Shown in pieces: positions 33,959 through 41,980 of a stretch of 64,000 nucleotides of DNA. The stretch is from positions 372,001 through 436,000 of the forward strand of contig CBDHHO010000004.1 in NCBI GenBank assembly GCA_965263485.1, written 5' to 3'. The position numbers were made by a program, and so were the translations under genes. The notes beneath the pieces are model-generated. The model searched no databases. It was not told the origin of the DNA and was given only the letters and a program-made list of their open reading frames with translations. This DNA comes from Haliotispira sp965263485 (GTDB taxonomy: Bacteria; Spirochaetota; Spirochaetia; SP-2023). Each line of letters begins with the position of its first letter. The first letter of the stretch is position 1.

Positions 33959-34753
33959 ATGAAAACAGCACAATTACAGGATCTGCGCCGGCAAAGTCAG
34001 GGTTTAAATACTGCGGCGTTCATTTATTGGGCGGCAATACGCTGGAACCTGCTGCTGGCCAGTAGTATCAGCGCGGAAGACCAGGTGCTCTGGGACTTGC
34101 TGTGGCAAAACTTCCGAACCGAGGCTTCCAGGAAAACTGGGGAGCAAGGCCAAAGGGTTGAAGAACCGCATCTGTTTTCTCTGGACACGGGGCGTTTGCC
34201 CCAGGAGACCTACGACTGCATTGAAAAAACCGAGGGACACTACGGCATCCGGGTTGAGCTGGTATTCCCCGAAGCGGGGGATTTGCGGCGCCTGCTGCGC
34301 CAGGGCGGACCGAATTTGTTCTATCAAAGTCAGATGCAACGCAAACTGTGCTGCAAGTTTCGCAAAGTGGAGCCGTTGCGCCGTCGCTTGCGGCAACACT
34401 GCGAAAGCCACAGTACCAGGGCCGCCTGGCTTACCGGCCAGCGCCGCTCCCAAAGCATCACGCGTGGCGGGCTGGAACGCGTGGAATGGGATGAACAGTG
34501 CGGCCTCATCAAATTGAATCCGCTGGCAGATTGGGAGAGTGAGGATGTCTGGGCTTATATACGGAATCACAATATCCCGTATAACGCCCTGCACGATCAG
34601 CACTACCCTTCAATCGGTTGCGCGCCCTGTACCCGGCCCGTGGCACTGGACGCAGACGAGCGATCTGGTCGCTGGTGGTGGGAAAAACCCGAACAGAAAG
34701 AATGTGGTATTCATATTGGCGAAGACGGATCAGCGCAGCGTCTAGCGAAATAA
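33959..34753 (+). CDS. cysH: Assimilatory APS (adenylyl-sulfate) reductase
   Basis: 264 residues from ATG 33959. Reduces activated sulfate to sulfite. The paired cysteines CC...RKVEPLRRRL and GCAPCTRP mark the 4Fe-4S APS-reducing subclass rather than the cluster-free PAPS enzyme, and the catalytic tail ECGIH is present. A start ten codons upstream (33929) would begin in the MITE end; either is possible as both have weak ribosome-binding sites. No sat or cysND nearby. Its place right after the lar operon, whose LarE consumes sulfur, is suggestive only. Confidence 0.92.
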   Translation: MKTAQLQDLRRQSQGLNTAAFIYWAAIRWNLLLASSISAEDQVLWDLLWQNFRTEASRKTGEQGQRVEEPHLFSLDTGRLPQETYDCIEKTEGHYGIRVELVFPEAGDLRRLLRQGGPNLFYQSQMQRKLCCKFRKVEPLRRRLRQHCESHSTRAAWLTGQRRSQSITRGGLERVEWDEQCGLIKLNPLADWESEDVWAYIRNHNIPYNALHDQHYPSIGCAPCTRPVALDADERSGRWWWEKPEQKECGIHIGEDGSAQRLAK

Positions 34754-34765
34754 AAAATTAGAATG

Positions 34766-35130
34766 AGGGAACCTCTAAAAATTCGCTTTTGTCTTCTTGC
34801 GAAGCTATTTTGGACGACAGCGAGGAAGTGAAGCCGAAGCATACTTTGTTGTATGCTCCAATGCGAGCTGGCGCAGCATTGGAGAAATGGGGAGGGCCGT
34901 GCGCAGCCAGGCCCGACCTTCCTCTCTGCGAGCTGGCGCAGCATTGGAGAAATGGGGAGGGCCGTGCGCAGCCAGGCCCGACCTTCCTCTCTGCGAGCTG
35001 GCGCAGCATTGGAGAAATAGCAGGCCGCTCCAGCGCGAGACGCGCAGCGCTGGAGCGGCCTGCTATTTCTCCGGACGAAGCTGCTCCATAAAAAAGACCG
35101 AGTCTGGTGCGAAATTGGAATTTTTAGCCA
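34766..35130. repeat. Composite MITE enclosing 65-bp tandem repeats
   Basis: The left end GGGAACCTCTAAAAATTCGC and type A body (GCATACTTTGTTGTATGC) run into two 65-bp units starting at 34863 and 34928 plus a partial at 34993. A giant hairpin follows, then the right end GCGAAATTGGAATTTTTAGC. The tandem repeat therefore sits inside an element, as it also appears to at 28.0 kb and at the edges of the inverted duplication. Confidence 0.85.
35011..35072. repeat. Perfect 26-bp inverted repeat (long hairpin)
   Basis: The left arm at 35011-35036 begins GGAGAAATAGCAGG; the right arm at 35047-35072 is its exact reverse complement; the 10-nt loop is GAGACGCGCA. No T-run follows, so it is not a standard terminator. 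It interrupts the third tandem unit: the left arm begins within the unit sequence. Confidence 0.93.
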
Positions 35131-35340
35131 TCTAGGGCTTCAGAGACGAATGCGCTCGGGCGCGGACATGTGGCCGAACGATTCTCTTGTCCAACGCTCC
35201 CCCGCAACGCCACGCCATTGCCAAACCCGTTGTAGAGGACCTTCCCCATCTTTAGAGCTGCCCAAATGTTTCTGTCTCTAATAATTGCAAATGAGTTGCA
35301 TTTACTGGCAGTTCTGTCTATAATACAGCTATCGGCTATA
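35131..35340. other. Spacer without gene
   Basis: No recognisable coding sequence; ordinary mixed-composition spacer between the composite element and the short element at 35341. Confidence 0.5.
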
Positions 35341-35404
35341 AGGGGGAACCTCTAAAAACTCGCTTCTGAGCGGACTCAGTGCGGAATTAGGATTTTTAGA
35401 CCCC
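35341..35404. repeat. Minimal MITE (ends only)
   Basis: GGGGGAACCTCTAAAAACTC and GGATTTTTAGACCCCTT are separated by only about 28 bp (TGAGCGGACTCAGTGCGG). It shows the family can collapse to its inverted ends. It is followed by TTGACC and an AT-rich stretch that probably serve as promoter for the next gene. Confidence 0.7.
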
Positions 35405-35471
35405 TTGACCAGTCAAGACCCCATCATATTTATTCGCTATTTCGCATGATACTACCCAGGAGTATTGCACC

Positions 35472-37748
35472 ATGAAACAAGAACTCAGTAAAATTCGCTC
35501 ATCGCTCATCGCTCATCGCTCATCGCTCATCGCGGCCCGTGAATCAAGGCTATACCGCAGGGAAATATATTTCCCCGCGGCCTTTTTGCGCCCGTTTCTC
35601 CTCCTGCTCTTTCCGGCCCTCCTGCTCGGCTGCGACCCGCCCAGCGGATCCGGCGGAGGCTCCGCCCCTCCCGCCTTGCCGAAAAACTTGCAGAGCATCC
35701 TGCAAAGCGGAACCCTGCCGCGCAAATTGGAGCTGGCGGCTTACGACAAAGTTACCGCAGGTATTCTGGAAAATCTGGCCGGCGATACAGCCAAAGAACT
35801 GGGGATCATATATGTTACGCCAGATGGTGACAGCACAACGAAAGACGGCAGCAGCTGGGAGAATGCCTATGACGCAGCAAATCTGAAAACCGCCATTGAC
35901 AACACGGCGAGCAGTGAGCAGAAACCCTACCTGGTACTGCTGGCGGAGGGCAGCTACGCCATCAGCAAAACCCTGAGCATGAAAAACCATGTGGCCATTA
36001 TCGGCGGCTTTAAAGACAATGGCCGGGACGGAACGACCATCCTGGATGGCGGGGGCAGCACTCAGGTCTTTTCCAATACCGGCCTGGACAACACGGCTGT
36101 ACTCTCCGGAGTGACCATATCCAAGGGTTTTACGGATCGTGATGGCGGCGGCATGCATAATGAGGACTCTTCCCCCACCCTCAGCCATGTGACTTTCGCC
36201 GACAACAGGGCTGCGCGTGATGGAGGTGGGCTCTACAATGAAAACTCTTCCCCCACCCTCAGCCATGTGACTTTCTCGAATAATACGGCGGTGCGTGAAG
36301 GTGGGGGGATATTTAACGGAAGCTCTTCCCACGCGGATTCCTCTCAGGCAGACTCCTCTCAGGCAGAACCTTCCCATACGGATGAGGGCTCTTCTCCCGC
36401 GCTTACCCATGTGACTTTCTCTGAGAATACGGCTGAAAATGGCGGCGGGATGTATAATGAGGAATCCTCTCCCACGCTCAGCAATGTGACTTTCTCTGGG
36501 AACACGGCTACTGAATCTGGCGGCGGGCTATTTAACGGGAGCGCCTCCCCCACGCTTGACAATGTTCGTTTCTCAAATAATACGGCCGGGGCGAATGGCG
36601 GGGGGATGTATAACGGGGAACCCTCCCATGCGCACACAAGTGGGGATTCATCCCACACCGATGAGGGTTCTTCCCCCAAGCTCAGCAATGTTACCTTCTC
36701 TGGGAACACGGCAAAATTGGATGGGGGGGGGATGTATAACTATGAGTCTACCCTAACGATCAGCCATGCCCGCTTCTCTGAGAACAAAGCCGAGAGCGGT
36801 GGCGGTGGAATGTTTAATGCGGAATCCTCGCTCACGCTTAGCGATGTGACTTTCTCTGAGAATACGGCTGCTGAATCTGGCGGTGGCATGTATAATAATC
36901 CGAATTCTTCCCCAGAGCTCAAAAAAGTGACTTTCTCCGAGAATACGGCTGCTAAATCTGGTGGTGGCATGTATAATGAGGGCTCTTCCCCCACGCTTAG
37001 CGATGTGACTTTCTCTGAGAATACGGCTGCTGAATCTGGCGGTGGCATGTATAATAATCCGAATTCTTCCCCAGAGCTCAAAAAAGTGACTTTCTCCGAG
37101 AATACGGCTGCTAAATCTGGTGGTGGCATGTATAATGAGGGCTCTTCCCCCACGCTTAGCGATGTGACTTTCTCTGAGAATACGGCTGCGAGTGGTGGTG
37201 GCGGAATGTATAATGCGAGTGCCTCCCCCACGCTTAGCGATGTGACTTTCTCCGGGAATAGGGATTCTGGAAACGCCGGTGGGGGGATGTATAATGAGAG
37301 CTCTTCCCCAAAACTCACAAATGTGAAGTTTTCCGCTAACTCCACAGATTTTGAAGGCGGTGGGATGTATAATGAACGCTCTTTCCCCACGCTGACCGCT
37401 GTGACTTTCTCCGAGAATACCGCAGACCTTGACGGTGGCGGGATGTACAATGAGGCCTCCAATCCCACACTTAGCGATGTGACTTTCTCCGGGAATACCG
37501 CAGACTCTGGTGGCGGGATCTATAATGAGGATTCTGACCCCATATTCTCCGGCAAAGTTCACTTCTCTGAGAACACCGCAGAATCTGACGGTGGCGGGAT
37601 CTATAATGATGCGGATTCTTCCCCGACCGGAACCAATGCCACTTTCTCCGAGAATACGGCTCAAGACGCCGGCCACGATACGTATGACGAGCCGTCCCCC
37701 CCGCCAAACCTGAACGCCATCGACTTGGCGGTTCCGAATACGCGCTAG
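35472..37748 (+). CDS. Surface lipoprotein with long Pmp-like beta-helix
   Basis: 758 residues. Paralogue of the genes at 3042 and 44718. The N-terminus MKQELSKIR is followed by residues encoded by a 7-bp repeat, then the lipoprotein signal ending LLLGC with Cys54. It lacks InlB repeats. After the DGSSWENAYDA domain come about 20 repeats of the type SSPTLSDVTFSENTA...GGGMYN, which should form a right-handed beta-helix. AGGAGTATTGCACC before the ATG is shared with its paralogues. Two exact 159-bp internal copies show recent repeat expansion. Probably surface exposed and antigenically variable in length; its function is unknown. Confidence 0.87.
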   Translation: MKQELSKIRSSLIAHRSSLIAARESRLYRREIYFPAAFLRPFLLLLFPALLLGCDPPSGSGGGSAPPALPKNLQSILQSGTLPRKLELAAYDKVTAGILENLAGDTAKELGIIYVTPDGDSTTKDGSSWENAYDAANLKTAIDNTASSEQKPYLVLLAEGSYAISKTLSMKNHVAIIGGFKDNGRDGTTILDGGGSTQVFSNTGLDNTAVLSGVTISKGFTDRDGGGMHNEDSSPTLSHVTFADNRAARDGGGLYNENSSPTLSHVTFSNNTAVREGGGIFNGSSSHADSSQADSSQAEPSHTDEGSSPALTHVTFSENTAENGGGMYNEESSPTLSNVTFSGNTATESGGGLFNGSASPTLDNVRFSNNTAGANGGGMYNGEPSHAHTSGDSSHTDEGSSPKLSNVTFSGNTAKLDGGGMYNYESTLTISHARFSENKAESGGGGMFNAESSLTLSDVTFSENTAAESGGGMYNNPNSSPELKKVTFSENTAAKSGGGMYNEGSSPTLSDVTFSENTAAESGGGMYNNPNSSPELKKVTFSENTAAKSGGGMYNEGSSPTLSDVTFSENTAASGGGGMYNASASPTLSDVTFSGNRDSGNAGGGMYNESSSPKLTNVKFSANSTDFEGGGMYNERSFPTLTAVTFSENTADLDGGGMYNEASNPTLSDVTFSGNTADSGGGIYNEDSDPIFSGKVHFSENTAESDGGGIYNDADSSPTGTNATFSENTAQDAGHDTYDEPSPPPNLNAIDLAVPNTR
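35496..35533 (+). repeat. 7-bp tandem repeat CGCTCAT (5 units) in coding sequence
   Basis: Five perfect units from 35496 to 35530 plus CGC, starting 24 bp after the ATG, exactly where the paralogue at 3042 carries CGCACAC units. Different unit sequence, same length and place. One unit gained or lost moves the lipoprotein signal out of frame. Confidence 0.92.
36834..37151 (+). repeat. Two exact 159-bp tandem repeats in the beta-helix gene
   Basis: Units at 36834-36992 and 36993-37151 appear identical, followed by the start of a third. 159 bp is 53 codons (two beta-helix rungs), so copy-number change keeps the frame and alters only the length of the helix. Confidence 0.88.
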
Positions 37749-37770
37749 GTTTTGCCGGGGCCCCGGGCCT

Positions 37771-37810
37771 CTGGGGGCCTCTGGGGGCCTCTGGGGGCCT
37801 CTGGGGGCCT
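37771..37810. repeat. 10-bp tandem repeat CTGGGGGCCT (4 units)
   Basis: Four perfect units directly after the lipoprotein gene, preceded by CCGGGGCCCCGGGC. Very GC-rich and self-complementary (GGGGGCC), possibly a secondary-structure or slippage site. The rest of 37749-37963 shows no gene. Confidence 0.8.
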
Positions 37811-37963
37811 TCGAGTTTGGCGGTGCGGCACCGGAACTTCTTGATTATCGAGCCGTCCGACCGAACTACACAAAGGCACTGATCCGGCCCGCCCCAAGTA
37901 CTGGCCGCAGCAGGCAAAACAGAGCCCGGAATCAAAGCAGAGCTGCGCAAAGCCTGTGTCGAA

Positions 37964-38686
37964 GTGAAGAACCTGATGCTGGCGCGGGGCGGCAAGCAAT
38001 TGTTTTCCGACCTGAGCTCCTGCATACAGCGTGGCCAAGTGCTGGGGCTCTGCGGAGACAGCGGCAAATCTTCGCTGGGCGATGCGCTGCTGGGTCTTTT
38101 GGCTCCCGTGGGGGGGGACAGATCCGCTTTCCTCTGCCCGATGGGCAATTTGCTGCACCCACCGAACTTCCTGCAGGCCAGCTTCTCAAGGGGACCCCCT
38201 AAAAAGTACCCACCACAGAAGGATGGCGCACCAGACTCGGTCTTTTTCACGGAGCAGCTTTGTCACGAAAGAGAGGAAGCAGGCTCTTTGCTGCGCACGG
38301 TGCCACATTTTGCCAGCCTTCGGTTGCTGCTGCGTGACCTGTGCTGCTTGCACCGGCTGGAAGCAACCGAACAGATACCTCTCTTGCTCCGGCGGCTGGA
38401 CTTGGGAGAAGATTTGCTGGAGCGCAGGCCCGCTCAGGTCTCTAGTGGGGAGCTGCAACGTTTTGCCATTTTGCGTGCCCTGCTGCTGCGCCCTCGTTTA
38501 CTGGTTGCCGATGAGCCGAGCTCGCGCCTTGATCCGATTACCGCAGCCCGGACCCTGCGCCTTATTGTCGATGCCAGCCACGAGATGGGCTGCACTTTAC
38601 TGCTGATCAGCCACGAAAAGCCAGCTCTGCAAAGACTCTGCGATGAGGTTTTGGAACTGGGAGAGCAAACGACTGTTCTGAGCTAA
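37964..38686 (+). pseudogene. Orphan ABC ATPase with MITE-derived insert and damaged P-loop
   Basis: 240-codon open frame resembling oligopeptide/nickel-type ATPases. The signature VSSGELQRFAILRALL, Walker B LLVADEPSSRLDP and switch histidine (LLISHEKPAL) are good. Two lesions: the P-loop reads LGLCGDSGKSSL, apparently two residues short of GxSGSGKS, and between it and the signature about 25-28 residues (SRGPPKKYPPQKDGAPDSVF...) come from a MITE inserted in frame. The start is uncertain (GTG 37964 or ATG 37976). No permease or binding protein is near. The stop overlaps that of ilvD. It may be translated but is probably not a working ATPase. Confidence 0.75.
38189..38272 (+). repeat. MITE segment inserted in frame in the ABC ATPase gene
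   Basis: AGGGGACCCCCTAAAAAGTA, then CCACCACAGAAGGATGGCGC and ACCAGACTCGGTCTTTTTC, parallel to 446-540 (CCTAAAAATTTG, CCACCACAGAAAGAGGCTGC, GCCAGACCCGGTTTTTTTTC). About 84 bp, 28 codons, without stop in the reading frame used. Confidence 0.8.
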
Positions 38687-40548
38687 CAGTCTCCAGGCTC
38701 CGGCATCATGCGCAGGGCCCCCTGGTCGGCGCTGCTGGCAAAGTGGGCATACATGCGCAGGGCCTCGGAAACCTGACGCTGGCGCGGCCCCGGCTGCCAA
38801 GCCGCCCCGCCCTTGGCCTCTTCAGCCCGGCGCCGCTGCGCCAATTCTTCGGGGGAGCACAGCACATTGATGCTACGGCTTGGAATGTCGATTTCGATTT
38901 CGTCCTCGTCGCGCAGCAAACCGATGGCGCCGCCTGCGGCGGCTTCCGGTGAGACATGGCCAACCGAGAGACCCGAGGTCCCTCCTGAAAAACGACCATC
39001 TGTCAGCAGTGCACAGTATTTGTCAATGCCCACCGACTTGAGATAAGAGGTCGGGTAGAGCATTTCCTGCATGCCGGGCCCGCCCTTTGGGCCCTCATAG
39101 CGAATTACCACTACATCACCCTTTTGTACCCTGCCGCCCAAGATTGCGTTGCAGGCGGCATCTTGCGAGTCAAAGCAGCGCACTCTGCCGCGGAATTGCC
39201 AGATTTCTTTGGCTACTCCCGCAGTCTTGACCACGCAGCCGCGCTCGGCGATGTTGCCAAAGAGTACCGCAAGCCCACCTTCGCTGCTGTAGGCCCCCTC
39301 GCCGCTGCGCACACAGCCTCCCGTGCGATCTAGATCCAGTTCCTTGTAGTAGTTGTTCTGACTGCCCATTTTCAAGTTGGGATAGCCTCCCGGTGCGGTC
39401 TTGTAGAATTGCAGGGTCTCGGCGCAGGGCTGCGGTCCGGCGATGTCGTAGTGGTCAATGACTTCAAAGACAGACTGCCCCAGCACATGATGGCAGCCGT
39501 CTTTCAGCAGGCCCAGACGCTTCAGCTCGGCCATAATGCCCATTACGCCACCGGCGCGGTGGACATCTTCCATATGGTACTGCGAGCTGGGGGCAACCTT
39601 GCACAAAGTCGGCACCCGACGAGAGAGAGCATCCATGTCGCGCATGGTAAAATCCACACCCGCGGTCAGAGCAATGGCCAGCAAATGCAGGACTGTGTTG
39701 GTCGAGCCGCCCATTGCGATGTCACAGGCCATGGCATTATGAAAGGCGTTGTAGCTGGCAATGGAGTGAGGCAATACCCGCTCGTCACCGTCGTAATAGT
39801 AGCTGCGGGCCAAGGCCACGATGCGTCGGGCAGCCCGTTCAAACAGGTTCAGACGCTCGCGGTGTGTGGCCAGCACCGAGCCGTTCCCCGGCAGAGCCAG
39901 CCCCAAAGCTTCGGCCAGGCAATTCATCGAATTGGCGGTAAACATGCCCGAGCAGGAGCCACAGGTCGGACAGGCCGAGCGCTCAACTTCGGCCAGCTTC
40001 TCATCCGAGACACTAGCATCGCCGCCGTAAACCAGTGCGTCGACCAGATCCAGTTTCTGGATGCCGCCTTCAATCTGGTCGTTCTGTATTTTCCCAGCTT
40101 CCATGGGCCCGCCTGATACGAAGATGCTCGGGATGTTTAATCTCATGCTTGCCAGCAGCATGCCGGGAGTGATTTTGTCGCAGTTGCTGATGCAGATCAG
40201 GGCATCGAGACAGTGGGCGTTGGCCATGTATTCTACGGAATCGGCGATCAGCTCGCGCGAAGGAAGTGAATAAAGCATGCCCTCATGGCCCATGGCAATC
40301 CCGTCATCAACGGCAATGGTATTGAATTCAGCGGCAAAACAGCCTTCTTGTTCGATCAGCCCTTTGACCATCTGGCCGACATCGTGCAGGTGGGCGTGAC
40401 CGGGTACCAACTGGGCAAAGGAATTGACGACACCGATCACGGGTTTGCCGATTTGTTCTTCCTTCATGCCGTTGGCGCGCCATAGGGCGCGAGCACCTGC
40501 CATCAAACGGCCCTGAGTGCTACGACTGCTGCGCAGGGGATTTGCCAT
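38683..40548 (-). CDS. ilvD: Dihydroxy-acid dehydratase
   Basis: 621 residues. Iron-sulfur dehydratase of valine/isoleucine (and so leucine) synthesis (EC 4.2.1.9). Cluster and active-site motifs: CISNCDKITPGM, CPTCGSCSGMFTANSMNC, MGGSTNTVLHL, and the C-terminal TDGRFSGGTSGLSVGHVSPEA. Length is normal. It pairs functionally with leuB at 5.1 kb, though they are 33 kb apart. Convergent with the damaged ATPase, with a 4-bp stop overlap. Confidence 0.97.
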   Translation of the reverse strand: MANPLRSSRSTQGRLMAGARALWRANGMKEEQIGKPVIGVVNSFAQLVPGHAHLHDVGQMVKGLIEQEGCFAAEFNTIAVDDGIAMGHEGMLYSLPSRELIADSVEYMANAHCLDALICISNCDKITPGMLLASMRLNIPSIFVSGGPMEAGKIQNDQIEGGIQKLDLVDALVYGGDASVSDEKLAEVERSACPTCGSCSGMFTANSMNCLAEALGLALPGNGSVLATHRERLNLFERAARRIVALARSYYYDGDERVLPHSIASYNAFHNAMACDIAMGGSTNTVLHLLAIALTAGVDFTMRDMDALSRRVPTLCKVAPSSQYHMEDVHRAGGVMGIMAELKRLGLLKDGCHHVLGQSVFEVIDHYDIAGPQPCAETLQFYKTAPGGYPNLKMGSQNNYYKELDLDRTGGCVRSGEGAYSSEGGLAVLFGNIAERGCVVKTAGVAKEIWQFRGRVRCFDSQDAACNAILGGRVQKGDVVVIRYEGPKGGPGMQEMLYPTSYLKSVGIDKYCALLTDGRFSGGTSGLSVGHVSPEAAAGGAIGLLRDEDEIEIDIPSRSINVLCSPEELAQRRRAEEAKGGAAWQPGPRQRQVSEALRMYAHFASSADQGALRMMPEPGDC

Positions 40549-40742
40549 AAGCGTAGGTCCTTTTTAGCCCCTCAATGAGCCTTTGATTGTGCGGGGATCC
40601 ATAAGAGGGAACGGTCATGTGTATTGTATAAAAATGCTTTGTTGTTACTAGCGAGCCGGATTTTCGAAATCCTCACACGGGTGGCGAAGAAGTGAAGCAT
40701 GCTTTGCTGAATTGTACAGGCTCCGAGGTTAAAACCTCCCCT
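40549..40742. other. Intergenic region with MITE scrap
   Basis: GAAGTGAAGCATGCTTTGCTG near 40690 and GGCTCCGAGGTTAAAACCTCCCC (with an inverted repeat GAGGTT/AACCTC) at 40717-40739 are degenerate element sequence. No gene. Confidence 0.5.
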
Positions 40743-41855
40743 TTAAAAGCCACACTCTCTTTTGTCTGCAAATTCGGCGCGAAGATAGGGATAGCGCCGC
40801 TCTGGCATTTCCTGGGGCACAACCCGCAGCAGATTCGGCACAAAACCCGACTCTCTTCGGGTTTGCAGCCGGGCCCCTTTTACTCCAAAAGGCAGACGGC
40901 GCTTGGGATCACTGAGCATCTCGTTCAGATAGGAGCGCCAATACCAGAAATAATTGTGTACCCGAAAGACCAGCCGGGCCTGCCCTAGGTAATTAAAGCG
41001 CAGATCATTCGGGGCCTGATAGGCGTCTGCCTTGCCCCGGGAAGTATCGGCACCAGAAGTTTCTGTGCCCTGCCCCGGCTCCAGATCAATTTCCAGTTCT
41101 CCTAGGTACTGGAAGGGAGCCGGGGATTCTGAGAGCAGTACCGGCAGTTTCCACAATTCCAGACGACTGTTGTTACGCAAGTGCCGATCAACGCCTGCCA
41201 TCAATAGATAGTTGAGGAAGTGCGGGCCACTCCGGGCCCGCTGCAGGGGGCTGAAACCGCGCTTCTTCAGGCTCTGCTGCCAGGCCACGGGCTCCCGGAA
41301 GCCTTGGCCGAGAATCAACGGGCCGAGCGGGTCTACAAAGCGGAGGAATTGCTTCCGGGAGAAAGCATCCGCCTGCTGGGTCCGGGCGACCGGGTGGAAC
41401 AGCTGTGCCCAGATATTCTGTTGCCACCACTCAGTCAAGGCCTGATCTCGTTCGCTCAGTTTATAATTCCTAGGCGCTACACGGGTTATTATGGGGAAAT
41501 TGCCAAGATACCGGGCCTTGGAGCTTCCGATTGCCGCTGCCCGAGGCAGAAACAGCTTTAGGTCGCTCACCTGGCGCAGCACCCGGAAATCCGGAAGCTG
41601 CCAGCCCTCAGAAGGCCAATAGCTGTCGGGGTCGCGGCTGAAATAGGCGGTCCAAGACTCCGCAGGATTGTAGTCGCAGCCCCGCTCGGAGAAAAATTGC
41701 AACAACGCGGGCGCAAGGCGAACATGCAGGGCATAGTACCGGGCACCCCGACCGGGAACATCTGGTACCAGTTGTTCTTGAAACGGACTGCTGTAGCAGG
41801 AAAGCAGCAGCAGGGCACTGGCCCGGCACAGCACGCTGCGCAATGAACGGATCAT
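40743..41855 (-). CDS. Lipoprotein of unknown function
   Basis: 370 residues from ATG 41855. The signal MIRSLRSVLCRASALLLLSC ends in lipobox LLSC (Cys20). The mature part is rich in Trp, Tyr and Arg (EWWQQNIWAQLF, NYFWYWRSYLNEML), and I recognise no family. The longer frame upstream lacks a signal peptide, so the internal Met is preferred. It lies 6 bp past the DHH phosphoesterase stop on the other side... that is, head of this gene faces the DHH gene's tail with about 125 bp between. Its 3' end adjoins degenerate MITE sequence. Confidence 0.7.
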   Translation of the reverse strand: MIRSLRSVLCRASALLLLSCYSSPFQEQLVPDVPGRGARYYALHVRLAPALLQFFSERGCDYNPAESWTAYFSRDPDSYWPSEGWQLPDFRVLRQVSDLKLFLPRAAAIGSSKARYLGNFPIITRVAPRNYKLSERDQALTEWWQQNIWAQLFHPVARTQQADAFSRKQFLRFVDPLGPLILGQGFREPVAWQQSLKKRGFSPLQRARSGPHFLNYLLMAGVDRHLRNNSRLELWKLPVLLSESPAPFQYLGELEIDLEPGQGTETSGADTSRGKADAYQAPNDLRFNYLGQARLVFRVHNYFWYWRSYLNEMLSDPKRRLPFGVKGARLQTRRESGFVPNLLRVVPQEMPERRYPYLRAEFADKRECGF

Positions 41856-41980
41856 CTGGTAGTGTGTACTCTGGGCTGAGAATTTATGGGGTTTACGGAA
41901 AGGGGCCCTTTCGCTTCTTCTTTTGTACCTGTGAACACCTGAGGGTATGCAGACCGCAAAAACCCCGACCATTAGCGGGC

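Noticed and set aside
35550..36410. Antisense open frames across the beta-helix genes (also 36740-37676 and the equivalents at 44793-45944)
   Set aside because: They arise from the repetitive codon pattern of the SSPTL/GGGMYN repeats, have repeat-like low-complexity products and no start signals.
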